DNA from: Bacteroidia bacterium
GTDB taxonomy: Bacteria > Bacteroidota > Bacteroidia > Bacteroidales > F082
Assembly: GCA_030537295.1 (NCBI GenBank)
Contig: JAUNNU010000005.1
Coordinates: 1-47,619, forward strand
DNA length: 47,619 nt
Direction: 5' to 3'
Part shown: positions 1-8,250 of the stretch, in pieces
Layout of the letters: the number at the start of each line of letters is the position of its first letter
Position numbering within the stretch: position 1 is the first letter of the stretch
Position numbers and translations under genes: made by a program
The notes under the pieces: generated by a model
What the model saw: only the letters and a program-made list of their open reading frames with translations
What the model was told of the DNA's origin: nothing
The model's database searches: none

Positions 1-46
1 TTCCCGGACGTGTTTTGCGCTTTCCCGCACTTTTTCCGAACGAAAA

Positions 47-685
47 TTACGCCAAATCACAATATTTGAATGAAATTTTTTTTTCGGACATTTCCATTTT
101 TATCATTCCGATGAGAATAAAATTGACAAAAATGTTCTCGGCAGCCCTTTTCTTTAGGTGTGAAATCTCTAAAAATTCATCAAAACTTATCGTTTTGTTT
201 TCTTCCAAATACTTTAAAAGCATTTTCTCCTCTTCTGAAAATGTTATTTTTACAAAACTTTTATCATTTTCATGTTTCCACACCTTTATTAATATGCTGT
301 TTGCAATGATATTTTCATCCTTGACACGTACGTACACCTTATATATATTATTATGGTCAGGAGCTTTGTGTTTGTGATGTTGACTTTTGGGAATAATTAC
401 TTCAAGGACGTTTTTTCCATTGATGTTCCATTCTTTTGCTGAAAATTCAACTGCGGGCTTGCAGTACAACTCGGCTGCAGTCTGTATCATGTGTTTTTCT
501 TCTTCAGATCTGATACCTGAAATTGTGCCGTTGTCCTTAACACCTATTAATAAACGTCCTCCATCAGTGTTTGCAAATGCCACTAAAGACCTGGCAATTT
601 TCTTGCAGTCGGAAATCTCAAACTTGAAATCCAACATCTGATGTTCGCCTTCTGCAATTAACTTCTGAATATGACCTGATACCAT
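47..685 (-). CDS. AlbA_2 (Schlafen-type) putative DNA/RNA-binding protein
   Basis: The N-terminal half carries the AlbA_2 signature: a Glu followed by DFK, then AFANTDGGRLLIGVKDNG, where the GGRLLIGV strand-turn is the family hallmark. Members are usually annotated as putative DNA-binding or ATP-binding regulators; the substrate is unknown. The C-terminal 70 residues (EEEKMLLKYLEE onward) look like a winged-helix-type tail. The frame opens further upstream at 727, but a TATTTTTG -7 element (minus strand, 701-708) lies inside that extension, so I place the start at the internal ATG at 685, giving 212 residues. The gene stands alone, with a long AT-rich gap on its 5' side. The family is firm; the function is not. 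Confidence 0.75.
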   Translation of the reverse strand: MVSGHIQKLIAEGEHQMLDFKFEISDCKKIARSLVAFANTDGGRLLIGVKDNGTISGIRSEEEKHMIQTAAELYCKPAVEFSAKEWNINGKNVLEVIIPKSQHHKHKAPDHNNIYKVYVRVKDENIIANSILIKVWKHENDKSFVKITFSEEEKMLLKYLEENKTISFDEFLEISHLKKRAAENIFVNFILIGMIKMEMSEKKISFKYCDLA

Positions 686-700
686 CCTGATATTTTTCTG

Positions 701-708
701 CAAAAATA
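701..708 (-). promoter_or_regulatory. Putative -7 promoter element for the AlbA_2 gene
   Basis: Read on the minus strand this is TATTTTTG, matching the Bacteroidota -7 consensus TAnnTTTG. It lies about 15 bases before the ATG at 685 and argues against the longer start. No clear TTTG -33 element is seen. Confidence 0.4.
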
Positions 709-729
709 AATCATTTTTTATAACCATTG

Positions 730-1323
730 TAGAATTGCATGAAATTTCAATCGGGTAGGAGGGTTGGTCTGTACGCTGCTCTACAAGCCTGTTTTAGGCG
801 TTTTAAAGACACTTGATTTTTTGTGGTATCATTGACTATTTTATGCGGAAAAAGCGTTTAAATCAAAAATTAACAAATGTTAATTCATAGGGTTGGGATA
901 AAAAACAAAATTAACAAATATACATACGAAATAATAATTAATTGACAAACAATGCGTTGTATAAATGTAAATATTTATATTACAAATGTAATTTTGTAAA
1001 CAAAAATTAGTAATGTTAAAATATTGAGTAAATTACCAAATAATATATAATAAGTTATAAATCAAGATAATAAATAAAGAATTTAAAGTATATCTTTAAA
1101 AAATGAATAATTTTATATACAGTAGTATTTTATGTGATAATATATTGTAAACATTTGATATAAAAGTATTTATATAAATTTTTTAAACAATACGTTGAAA
1201 GTTTTATTTTTGATTTTCAATTTTACAAAAATAAAATGCAATAAATTAACTTTTGTAAGAAATAATTGTTTACTTTTGTAACTTTAAATAATGCTAAAAT
1301 GAAATTTTATAGAGGTATATACA
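730..1323. other. Long AT-rich intergenic region
   Basis: Roughly 590 bases without a convincing gene on either strand. A small hairpin (GCCT-gtttt-AGGC, 787-799) sits near the left end. From about 880 to 1300 the sequence is extremely AT-rich with many TAAAT, TTTGTA and AATAAT runs. It may hold regulatory sites for the XRE regulator downstream or be a decayed gene; I see no RNA structure I can name. Confidence 0.5.
1271..1278 (+). promoter_or_regulatory. Putative -7 promoter element for the XRE regulator
   Basis: TACTTTTG matches TAnnTTTG and lies 45 bases before the start codon. A TTTG at 1252-1255 is a possible -33 element, but the spacer of 15 is shorter than the usual 19-21. Confidence 0.4.
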
Positions 1324-1827
1324 ATGGAAACTTTTAAAGACAGACTTGCCCACATTCTCAGGTCGAAGAATTTGACTGGCACACAGTTCGCTGGTTTGAT
1401 GGGAATACAGCCGTCAAACGTGTCACACCTGCTTAGCGGAAGGAATAATCCGAGCTTGGATTTTTTAATCAAACTTAAGGAAACTTTCCCGGAATATAGT
1501 TTTGATTGGATCATTTTAGGTAAGAAACCAATTACGATGGTTGAACCTTGCAATGCTGCTGAACAGCCTGAAATACTCAACCAAATCGAGAAAGACCCCA
1601 ATATTAAATTAGACTTTGGTGTTGCGGAAGAAAATGATGCATCAGATGATTCTGACCAGTCATCGGTTATTGATGAAATAACAGAAAAATCATCATTTTC
1701 TGCTGATAATCAAAATGTTGTGATAAATAAACACGATTTTCACAAACATGACGACCGTCCAAAAAAAATTCTAATCATGTATGAGGACAACACTTTTGAG
1801 GTGTATAATTCGCGCAGACAATATTAA
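1324..1827 (+). CDS. XRE-family helix-turn-helix regulator
   Basis: A 167-residue protein. Residues about 5-60 form an XRE/Cro-type HTH: RLAHILRSKNLTGTQFAGLM, then IQPSNVSHLLSGRNNPSLDFLIKL as recognition and scaffold helices, followed by PEYSFDWIILG, a typical end of this domain in Bacteroidota. The middle (about 80-140) is acidic and probably disordered. The last 25 residues (KKILIMYEDNTFEVY) look like a small beta-hairpin and may sense or pair. It is a lone gene ahead of the DHH phosphoesterase; the AT-rich upstream region could hold its operator. DNA binding is well supported, the target is unknown. Confidence 0.82.
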   Translation: METFKDRLAHILRSKNLTGTQFAGLMGIQPSNVSHLLSGRNNPSLDFLIKLKETFPEYSFDWIILGKKPITMVEPCNAAEQPEILNQIEKDPNIKLDFGVAEENDASDDSDQSSVIDEITEKSSFSADNQNVVINKHDFHKHDDRPKKILIMYEDNTFEVYNSRRQY

Positions 1828-1879
1828 TATGTTTCCTTATTAATAACATTTTATTAATGTTTTGAAAACGATTTTTTTG

Positions 1880-1887
1880 TATCTTTG
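1880..1887 (+). promoter_or_regulatory. Putative -7 promoter element for the nrnA-FKBP operon
   Basis: TATCTTTG, an exact and common form of the Bacteroidota -7 element, 25 bases before the ATG at 1913. It is probably the only promoter for the four co-directional genes to 5703. Confidence 0.6.
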
Positions 1888-1912
1888 CTTTCTGAAAAAA
1901 TAGAAAAGAATA

Positions 1913-2935
1913 ATGTTTAAAGAATTGTTTTTCAATAACTTTAACAATTTTATCACTCAATACAAAAGGGTTGCTATTGTATCTCACGTAAATCCGGATG
2001 GTGATGCAATCGGGTCGTCGTTGGCTTTTTATTATTTCCTTTTAAAGTTTGGAATTGACGCCAAGATTATCATACCGAATGATTATCCGGAATTTTTGGC
2101 GTGGATGCCTGGAATTGAAGATATTTTCCTTTATGACAAGGATCCGGAAAAAGGTGCTGAATATCTGAATAATGCTGATTTGATTTGCTATTTGGATTTT
2201 AATTCACCATCCCGTACTGGATTGATTCATAATGATTTATGCCATTGTAAGAAAACTCCTAAACTTTTGATAGACCATCATCGTGACGCTGATCTTTCGC
2301 AATTCGTCGAGTATATTTCTGAAGTTGAGACTTCAAGTACCTCTGAATTGGTGGCTGAACTTATCAAATCACAGGGTTTTGAAAAATATTTAGATGATAA
2401 AATTGCGACATGTCTTCTTGTCGGAATTATGACTGACACGGGTTCTTTTGCGCATTCAATTTATCATCCAGAAACATTCAGGATTTGTGGTGAATTGATT
2501 TCCCCCACAGTCAATTATGCATTGATTCACAGTAATATATACAATACTTTCTCGGAAAATAGGATGCGTCTGCTTGGCTTTTGCATCAGCAACAGGATGA
2601 CGATTCTGCATGAATATAATACTGCTTACATATATTTGAGTAAGGAGGATCTGGAGTCTTTTAACTATCAAGTTGGTGATACAGAAGGAGTTGTGAACTA
2701 TCCGTTGATGATTGACAGCGTAAAAATGTCAGTTTTGATAACGGAACGTCAAGGTGTTATCAGATTGTCGTTCAGGTCAAAAGGCGAATTTTCTGTTCAT
2801 GAATTGGCGAAAAGTCATTTTGGCGGCGGCGGGCATACAAATGCAGCGGGAGGAACAATGAATTGCACTCTAAATCAAGCTGTTGACAAACTTTTGGAAG
2901 TGCTTCCACAATATAAAAACTTGCTTAACAAATGA
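1913..2935 (+). CDS. DHH-family phosphoesterase (NrnA-like nanoRNase/pAp phosphatase)
   Basis: A 340-residue cytoplasmic protein of the usual length for NrnA-type enzymes, which degrade very short RNA oligomers and/or dephosphorylate 3',5'-pAp. The DHH domain shows VSHVNPDGDAIGS (about 24-35), LDFN (about 94-97) and the name-giving DHH at 121-123, all Mn-binding motifs. The C-terminal DHHA1 domain ends with GGGGHTNAAGG (about 304-314), the RNA-binding glycine loop. The motifs look intact, so I expect activity. Its stop overlaps the start of the next gene in an ATGA, so it is coupled to the FKBP lipoprotein genes. The family is certain; the preferred substrate (nanoRNA, pAp or a cyclic dinucleotide product) cannot be read from sequence. 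Confidence 0.9.
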   Translation: MFKELFFNNFNNFITQYKRVAIVSHVNPDGDAIGSSLAFYYFLLKFGIDAKIIIPNDYPEFLAWMPGIEDIFLYDKDPEKGAEYLNNADLICYLDFNSPSRTGLIHNDLCHCKKTPKLLIDHHRDADLSQFVEYISEVETSSTSELVAELIKSQGFEKYLDDKIATCLLVGIMTDTGSFAHSIYHPETFRICGELISPTVNYALIHSNIYNTFSENRMRLLGFCISNRMTILHEYNTAYIYLSKEDLESFNYQVGDTEGVVNYPLMIDSVKMSVLITERQGVIRLSFRSKGEFSVHELAKSHFGGGGHTNAAGGTMNCTLNQAVDKLLEVLPQYKNLLNK

Positions 2936-3471
2936 GGTTACGTCTGAATTTCATACTATCAGTTTCTGTCATAATGGCAATAGTTATCATGCTTTCATGC
3001 AAAAATAATTGCCAGACGCAACAATCTTCTCAATTGGACGATGCGAAAGAATGCAGGGAAAGCATGGAAAAGGCAAACAGATACATTGTAATTCAAGAAA
3101 ATGAAGCAATCAACGATTATATTGAACGGCATCAGATGAATGTGGTTGAAACTGGTAGCGGGCTGCGTTATCGTATTGTAAAACAATGCGGTACAGAACT
3201 TATTAAACGTGGCGATGTCATTTCCATGGAGTATGAGGTGCGATTGCTGACAGGTGATTTGCTGTATTCATCAAAAGAAAATGGGAAGAAGACTTTTCTT
3301 GTTGGAAAAGGCGGCGTTGAAAGCGGCTTGGAAGAGGCTGTCTTGCATCTTCATAAAGGCGATGTCGCAGATGTCATCATGCCGTCGCATTTAGCGTTTG
3401 GTTTGCTTGGAGATGGAGACAAAGTGCCACCGAGAGCGGCGTTGATTTATAAAATAAAAATTTGTAACTAA
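2932..3471 (+). CDS. Single-domain FKBP-type peptidyl-prolyl isomerase lipoprotein (GldI-like)
   Basis: A 179-residue lipoprotein: hydrophobic signal then a lipobox ending LSC at about residue 23. After a short linker there is one FKBP domain (about 70-179) with GDVISMEYEVRLLTGDLLYSS, FLVGKGGVESGLEEAV and MPSHLAFGLLGDGDKVPPRAALIYKIKI, which match FKBP strands and the active-site loop. It resembles GldI-type FKBP lipoproteins of Bacteroidota gliding/T9SS biology, but GldI identity is not proven. The start overlaps the phosphoesterase stop by four bases. Expected location: periplasm, membrane-anchored, assisting folding of exported proteins. Confidence 0.8.
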   Translation: MRLRLNFILSVSVIMAIVIMLSCKNNCQTQQSSQLDDAKECRESMEKANRYIVIQENEAINDYIERHQMNVVETGSGLRYRIVKQCGTELIKRGDVISMEYEVRLLTGDLLYSSKENGKKTFLVGKGGVESGLEEAVLHLHKGDVADVIMPSHLAFGLLGDGDKVPPRAALIYKIKICN

Positions 3472-3495
3472 TTGATTTTTAATAAATAATCTATC

Positions 3496-4368
3496 ATGAA
3501 AAAAGTATCTTTATTAACAGTGGCATCTTTATTGATGCTTGCAATCGTGACCAGCTGCGGCAAAAGCCCTTATTCAGGTTACAAAACAACAGAAAACGGA
3601 CTTTATTATCAATTCTTTGTGCAAAACGAAGGTAATTTGCCTCAGGTTGGTGAATTGGTCGAAGTGACATTGTCTTGTGACGTAAATGACACAATGTCAA
3701 TCATTCCTGCTTCAATGAATATCCTTAAACTTGCTGAACCGACATTCAACAGCGACTTTATGGAAGGCATTGCAATGATGCATGTTGGCGATTCTGCCTC
3801 ATTCATCGTAAACATTGACTCAACATTCAAGTATGTTTTCGGCGCAAAAGAACTTCCGGAACAGTTCAAGAGCACGGATGTAATGAAGTTCAACGTTAAA
3901 GTTTCTGACATCTTCCTTGAGAGTGATTATGCCAAGAGAATGATTGAGAAAATGAAAAACAAAAATCCTGAAGAGACTGCAAAGTCAGCTGAAGAATTTA
4001 GTAACTATTTGGAAACCAACGGTGTTGTAGCCGAACCAACAGAGTCAGGTCTTATCTATGTCATGACACAGGATGGCAATGGTGAGATGCCGGTAAAGGA
4101 AAACACAGTGAAGGTTCACTACACAGGAAGACTTCTTGACGGAACAGTTTTCGATTCATCAGTAGAAAGAGGCGAACCGATTGAGTTCCCACTCGGAGTC
4201 GGTTATGTCATTCCAGGCTGGGACGAAGGTATTGCCTTGATGTCAAAAGGTGAAAAAGGAATCCTTTATATTCCTTGGTTCCTCGCTTACGGCGACAGAG
4301 GTGCAGGCGCACTTATCCCTCCGTACTCGAACTTGGTTTTTGAAGTGGAATTAGTTGATTTTGAATAA
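3496..4368 (+). CDS. Two-domain FKBP-type peptidyl-prolyl isomerase lipoprotein
   Basis: A 290-residue lipoprotein with signal MKKVSLLTVASLLMLAIV and lipobox TSC. Residues about 30-140 form a divergent FKBP-like unit (GLYYQFFVQNEGNLPQVGELVEV, then HVGDSASFIV) lacking most active-site aromatics. Residues about 180-290 form a canonical FKBP: VKVHYTGRLLDGTVFDSS, PIEFPLGVGYVIPGWDEGI, and IPWFLAYGDRGAG with IPPYSNLVFEVELVDFE. Only the second unit looks catalytically competent; the first is probably a chaperone or dimer module. It follows the one-domain gene by 24 bases and precedes the three-domain gene by six. Confidence 0.88.
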   Translation: MKKVSLLTVASLLMLAIVTSCGKSPYSGYKTTENGLYYQFFVQNEGNLPQVGELVEVTLSCDVNDTMSIIPASMNILKLAEPTFNSDFMEGIAMMHVGDSASFIVNIDSTFKYVFGAKELPEQFKSTDVMKFNVKVSDIFLESDYAKRMIEKMKNKNPEETAKSAEEFSNYLETNGVVAEPTESGLIYVMTQDGNGEMPVKENTVKVHYTGRLLDGTVFDSSVERGEPIEFPLGVGYVIPGWDEGIALMSKGEKGILYIPWFLAYGDRGAGALIPPYSNLVFEVELVDFE

Positions 4369-4374
4369 TTTGAA

Positions 4375-5703
4375 ATGAAAATAAAGCTGCCATACATATT
4401 CATAGGTGTATTCTTCGTGATATTGTCATCTTGCGGTAATAATGCTTTCAAAGGATTCGACAAACTTGAAGACGGTACCTGTATTAAATTTCATCGTGTT
4501 GACAATCAAGGGAAAATGCCGAAAATTGGTGATGTTGTCTTAATTGAGGTAAATCAATATTATGGCGATTCTCTTGGATTTTCAACGGTGGAAGAGTACG
4601 GTCAGCCTATGCGCTATGAGGTCTCTGAACCTTCTTTCGCTGGGGATATTATGGCAGCTTTATTGAATATGCACGTTGATGATTCTGCTACAGTAGCCTT
4701 TGTCATTGATTCTCTTTGCATTAAAACTTACGGAATGAAAAGCGTTCCGGACTATTTAACACCAGGGATGCCGGTGTATGCCGATATTCATCTCGTGGAT
4801 GTGATTCCTGCTGAACAGTTGGAAAAGGAGCGTCGGAGTGAACTCCTTGACATGAAAACCAAAGATCAAGCGTCGCTCGCACCATATTATGCTGATAAAA
4901 ACAATAAGATAACAGACAGCGGACTGATAATTTTAGATGTAAATTCTAAAAACGGCAAAAAAGCCGTTGAAGGTGATATTTTGAAAATTTATTTCAGTTT
5001 GATGACATTGGATAACGATACTTTACTTTATTTCTTTGAAAATGAACCTATTGCCGTTTCTTGTGGCGATCAGGCTCTCGGTGCCGGCTTCGATGAAGCA
5101 TTGAGACTTGTGTCTGTTGGCGGCAACGGAAGTTTCGTCATTCCTTCAGCGTTGGCTTTTGACAGCGTTGGTCTTGAAAACAGCATTGCCCCTTACACAT
5201 CATTGCGCTTGGATGTGAAAATGCTTGATATTATGACACTTAAGCAATACGAAGACGAACAGAAACGTCTTGCAGAAATTGAAAAAGAAGAAGCGCAAAA
5301 ACGTCTTGATGATGAACCAGCCAAAATCGAAGCTTTTATAAAAGAACATAATGTCCGTGTAAATCCTACCGCATCAGGGTTGTATTATCTTGAAATACTC
5401 GAAGGAACTGGTGCTGTCGCGGATACTGGCGACATCGTTTCAATACATTATAATCTTTATAACATTGAAGATAAATTGATTGAGTCGAGTTTTGAAGGTG
5501 AGCCAATGCAATTTTCATTTGGAAAAGGAGAGATGGTTCCTGGAATAGAAGAGGCGATAAGTTATATGAAGGTCGGCGGAAAAGCCACGATTATCGTGCC
5601 GTCTCCAATCGGATTCGGAGATATTGCAATTGACAAAGATCTCCCCGCAAATTCTACAGTGATTTTTGATATTGATTTCGTTGATTTACAGAAGAATAAC
5701 TAA
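4375..5703 (+). CDS. Three-domain FKBP-like lipoprotein
   Basis: A 442-residue lipoprotein with a short signal and lipobox SSC near residue 20. Three FKBP-like units follow at about 25-145, 175-290 and 330-440. Each has the VGD/KVGG turn, but the first two are divergent; the third keeps VSIHYNLYN, PMQFSFGKGEMVPGIEEAI and IVPSPIGFGD. A charged, probably coiled-coil linker (KQYEDEQKRLAEIEKEEAQKRL) separates units two and three. Several canonical active-site aromatics are missing, so it may be a chaperone more than an isomerase. Its TAA stop overlaps the TAG stop of the convergent O-antigen ligase gene in the tetramer CTAA. Confidence 0.82.
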   Translation: MKIKLPYIFIGVFFVILSSCGNNAFKGFDKLEDGTCIKFHRVDNQGKMPKIGDVVLIEVNQYYGDSLGFSTVEEYGQPMRYEVSEPSFAGDIMAALLNMHVDDSATVAFVIDSLCIKTYGMKSVPDYLTPGMPVYADIHLVDVIPAEQLEKERRSELLDMKTKDQASLAPYYADKNNKITDSGLIILDVNSKNGKKAVEGDILKIYFSLMTLDNDTLLYFFENEPIAVSCGDQALGAGFDEALRLVSVGGNGSFVIPSALAFDSVGLENSIAPYTSLRLDVKMLDIMTLKQYEDEQKRLAEIEKEEAQKRLDDEPAKIEAFIKEHNVRVNPTASGLYYLEILEGTGAVADTGDIVSIHYNLYNIEDKLIESSFEGEPMQFSFGKGEMVPGIEEAISYMKVGGKATIIVPSPIGFGDIAIDKDLPANSTVIFDIDFVDLQKNN

Positions 5704-7145
5704 TCTTCAATAGTCTCGTAATAATTTTCTTTGTCAGCGTGGTACGTGTCAATTGACGCTATTATCGCCATGCAGCTCCAAACCGGCACGGCAAGCTTGT
5801 CGGTATCAAGGAAGTTGTTTAAAATTCCATGGACAAAATAACCAATCAATGCCAACGTGGCTGCAAGCACGATTACTTTTGACTCTTTGTTTTTAGCTCT
5901 TTTATATGTTGTCAAACCTGTGTAAACCATTGTTATGACAAGACTTACAACAATTAACGAACCGACTAATCCCATATCAGCCAATGCGCCGATGTATTCG
6001 CTGTGGGCGTTGCCTCCGTCACCGGAGTTGGTGCTGATGATGGTTTTGTTTCTTGACTCTTGGAAAGGTGCATAGACAAATTGGTAAGTCCCTGGCCCCC
6101 ATCCGAATACCGGACGTTCTTTAAATAGTCTAATCGCTGAATTCCAACGATTTATACGTTCAAGATTTGATGCATCGGTGGAAATGTTTGTGATTGATTG
6201 GATGTTTTCAACAAGATTCCCTGACGCATCCTGGTCATTACGTTCCAAAACATCGAAAATCTGTTGCTGGAAAGTAAAGAACAGACCGACTAAAATTATT
6301 CCAACTGTAGCGAGATATTTGAATTTTATCTTCAGGAGAACACAGACCAAAACCATTGCCGAGGCGATGAGGCTTATCCATGAAGCACGGCAGAAAGAAA
6401 GTACGATTGCTCCCACCAACAGCCCGAAAACTGCAAAAACGATGATTTTTGTTGATTTTTTAATGTTCGGAACAAACAGATATGCCGCAGTGAGTATTAT
6501 GTAAATTGCAAGAGCGGCTCCGTATGCGGTGTGGTCGTTGTAAAATGGGGTCATTACCCAATGCGCTGCATCTCCACTGAATCCGTTTCTCGCATGGTTG
6601 AATATTGTGTATGAAACCACTATAACCAAACCTGCTGTGTATAACCACACAAATCTGTTGATGTTTTTAGGGCTTTTAAACAAAATCGCACACATGAAAT
6701 ATGATGGTACGACAAACCACAACCTCGATAATGTGTATTTTATCGATACAACCGGCAATTCGCTCGTCACTGTCGTGAAGATCATCCATATAAACATTAT
6801 GTAAATCACTACTGACAGCGGATGTCTGGCAAGTTTTATGTCGTATTTTCTTTCATAAATCAATTTTGCGATGAAAAGAACTAACGAGCAGGAAAGAAGC
6901 AATTCCGACGGCATCGAAAGCGTCATTCCGGGCGCAAGACCGACATTTATTGATAATGGCGTCGCTAAAGCTATGAGCAGCAATACTTTCTCAAATGAAA
7001 AGACAAAAAGCATCATGACACACAACACCAACGGCATCGCAAAAATGATGTAGCTGTCTTTTCTTACAACGAAATACAGGCTTATTGCGATGAACAATGC
7101 CGCAATAATATAGAGTGCCGCGGTTTTGACTGGCTTGGATGACAT
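5700..7145 (-). CDS. O-antigen ligase / polysaccharide polymerase family membrane protein
   Basis: A 481-residue polytopic inner-membrane protein with about eleven hydrophobic segments and one large periplasmic loop, the layout of WaaL ligases and Wzy polymerases. The loop carries the family motif region RPVFGWGPGTYQFVYAPF and NAHSEYIGALADMGLVG with the conserved His-Ser-Glu. It either ligates O-antigen to lipid A-core or polymerises repeat units; the two cannot be told apart from sequence. The start overlaps the stop of the upstream Wzz-like gene (TAATG), so the two are coupled. Confidence 0.85.
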   Translation of the reverse strand: MSSKPVKTAALYIIAALFIAISLYFVVRKDSYIIFAMPLVLCVMMLFVFSFEKVLLLIALATPLSINVGLAPGMTLSMPSELLLSCSLVLFIAKLIYERKYDIKLARHPLSVVIYIMFIWMIFTTVTSELPVVSIKYTLSRLWFVVPSYFMCAILFKSPKNINRFVWLYTAGLVIVVSYTIFNHARNGFSGDAAHWVMTPFYNDHTAYGAALAIYIILTAAYLFVPNIKKSTKIIVFAVFGLLVGAIVLSFCRASWISLIASAMVLVCVLLKIKFKYLATVGIILVGLFFTFQQQIFDVLERNDQDASGNLVENIQSITNISTDASNLERINRWNSAIRLFKERPVFGWGPGTYQFVYAPFQESRNKTIISTNSGDGGNAHSEYIGALADMGLVGSLIVVSLVITMVYTGLTTYKRAKNKESKVIVLAATLALIGYFVHGILNNFLDTDKLAVPVWSCMAIIASIDTYHADKENYYETIED

Positions 7146-8074
7146 TATTTTGCTTGCAAACTTTTACGTTCCATTGCATAAACTACGAGTGCTGACAGCA
7201 AACAAGCAGCAAGTCCGCAAAGAACCACTGCTATCCAGCGAATCGGATAAGCTTTTTTATCCGAAACGTAAGGTTCTGAAACAACATTCGTGAATGACAA
7301 TTCTGTGTTATAATGACGAACAAATTCTTCGTATTCGTATTTTGTGTAGCTATATACTTCGCTTTCAGAGGCTATGCGTTCTGTTAAAGCTATTACCTCT
7401 GGCCCGTATATTTCAAGATTCTTCTTCAATTCGTTTGCTTTTGAATTTCCGCCGTTTATAATCGATTTGGCGACTTCCCTCGATTGTTCTGGTACGCTTA
7501 TAACACCGTATTCTGATGCAATGTAACTCAATCTGTCCCTCAATGAATCTATGAACTTTTCCTGATGTTTGAGAGAATATTCGTACATCTTGACAGACTG
7601 AAGACTTTTGCTTCTCTGAAGTTTCTGCAACTTCATGTCAAACAATCTGATGATGTCATTTACCATAGCACATGCTATTTCCGGATCCTTGTCGAGAACT
7701 TTTACAACAACGGCGTCGTATGGAGTCCTCGAAACACTGACATTGTCAAGATATTCACTGATAAGGGCTGTCTTCCAATATTTGTATCCAGTACTGATTT
7801 CGTAATGGTCCATCAGGTTGAAATCTTTGACAACGCTGTCCATTATTTCCTTCGACTGCATAACCTGAAGCATCTGCTCCGTGAATGTCTCATCGGAATA
7901 AGGATCATTAATGCTTGGATATAGTACGGCTTCGGATTTGTAAAGCGGCGTGATGAATGCGGGACCGGAAAAGACGACTCCTAAAATTGCAGCCGCAACT
8001 GATATTATGATGATGTGCCATTTCCATTTGCTGACTACCTGAAACATTGATGTGTTGTCAAAATATTTATCCAT
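7145..8074 (-). CDS. Wzz/chain-length determinant-family protein
   Basis: A 309-residue protein with transmembrane segments at both ends (about 19-38, WHIIIISVAAAILGVVFSG, and about 280-300, WIAVVLCGLAACLLSALVVYA) flanking a long periplasmic helical region (KSLQSVKMYEYSLKHQEKFI onward). This is the Wzz/polysaccharide co-polymerase topology that sets polymer length. There is no cytoplasmic kinase domain, so it is the short type. It is coupled to the downstream ligase/polymerase by TAATG and has its own upstream promoter at 8203-8210. Its role in O-antigen or capsule length control is inferred from family and neighbours. Confidence 0.82.
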   Translation of the reverse strand: MDKYFDNTSMFQVVSKWKWHIIIISVAAAILGVVFSGPAFITPLYKSEAVLYPSINDPYSDETFTEQMLQVMQSKEIMDSVVKDFNLMDHYEISTGYKYWKTALISEYLDNVSVSRTPYDAVVVKVLDKDPEIACAMVNDIIRLFDMKLQKLQRSKSLQSVKMYEYSLKHQEKFIDSLRDRLSYIASEYGVISVPEQSREVAKSIINGGNSKANELKKNLEIYGPEVIALTERIASESEVYSYTKYEYEEFVRHYNTELSFTNVVSEPYVSDKKAYPIRWIAVVLCGLAACLLSALVVYAMERKSLQAK

Positions 8075-8202
8075 TTTTAAAAATTATAAAAAATATAAAT
8101 TCAATTTTTCTTTCTATGTTATTTTATATAACTGATTTACAATTTGTTAGCAAACATCTATGACTTGCAAAACGTCATAATTACCAGAATATAAAATTCT
8201 GC

Positions 8203-8210
8203 CAAAGATA
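8203..8210 (-). promoter_or_regulatory. Putative -7 promoter element for the wzz-ligase pair
   Basis: Minus-strand TATCTTTG, a perfect -7 element, placed between the flippase stop and the Wzz-like start. It implies a 5' leader of about 120 bases and a transcript separate from the flippase. Confidence 0.55.
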
Positions 8211-8250
8211 CTAAAAATAACGTTACGCCCGAATGAATATTTTGCGGAAA

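Noticed and set aside
1..46. Partial gene at the left edge
   Set aside because: The 46 bases before the AlbA_2 stop show no readable feature.
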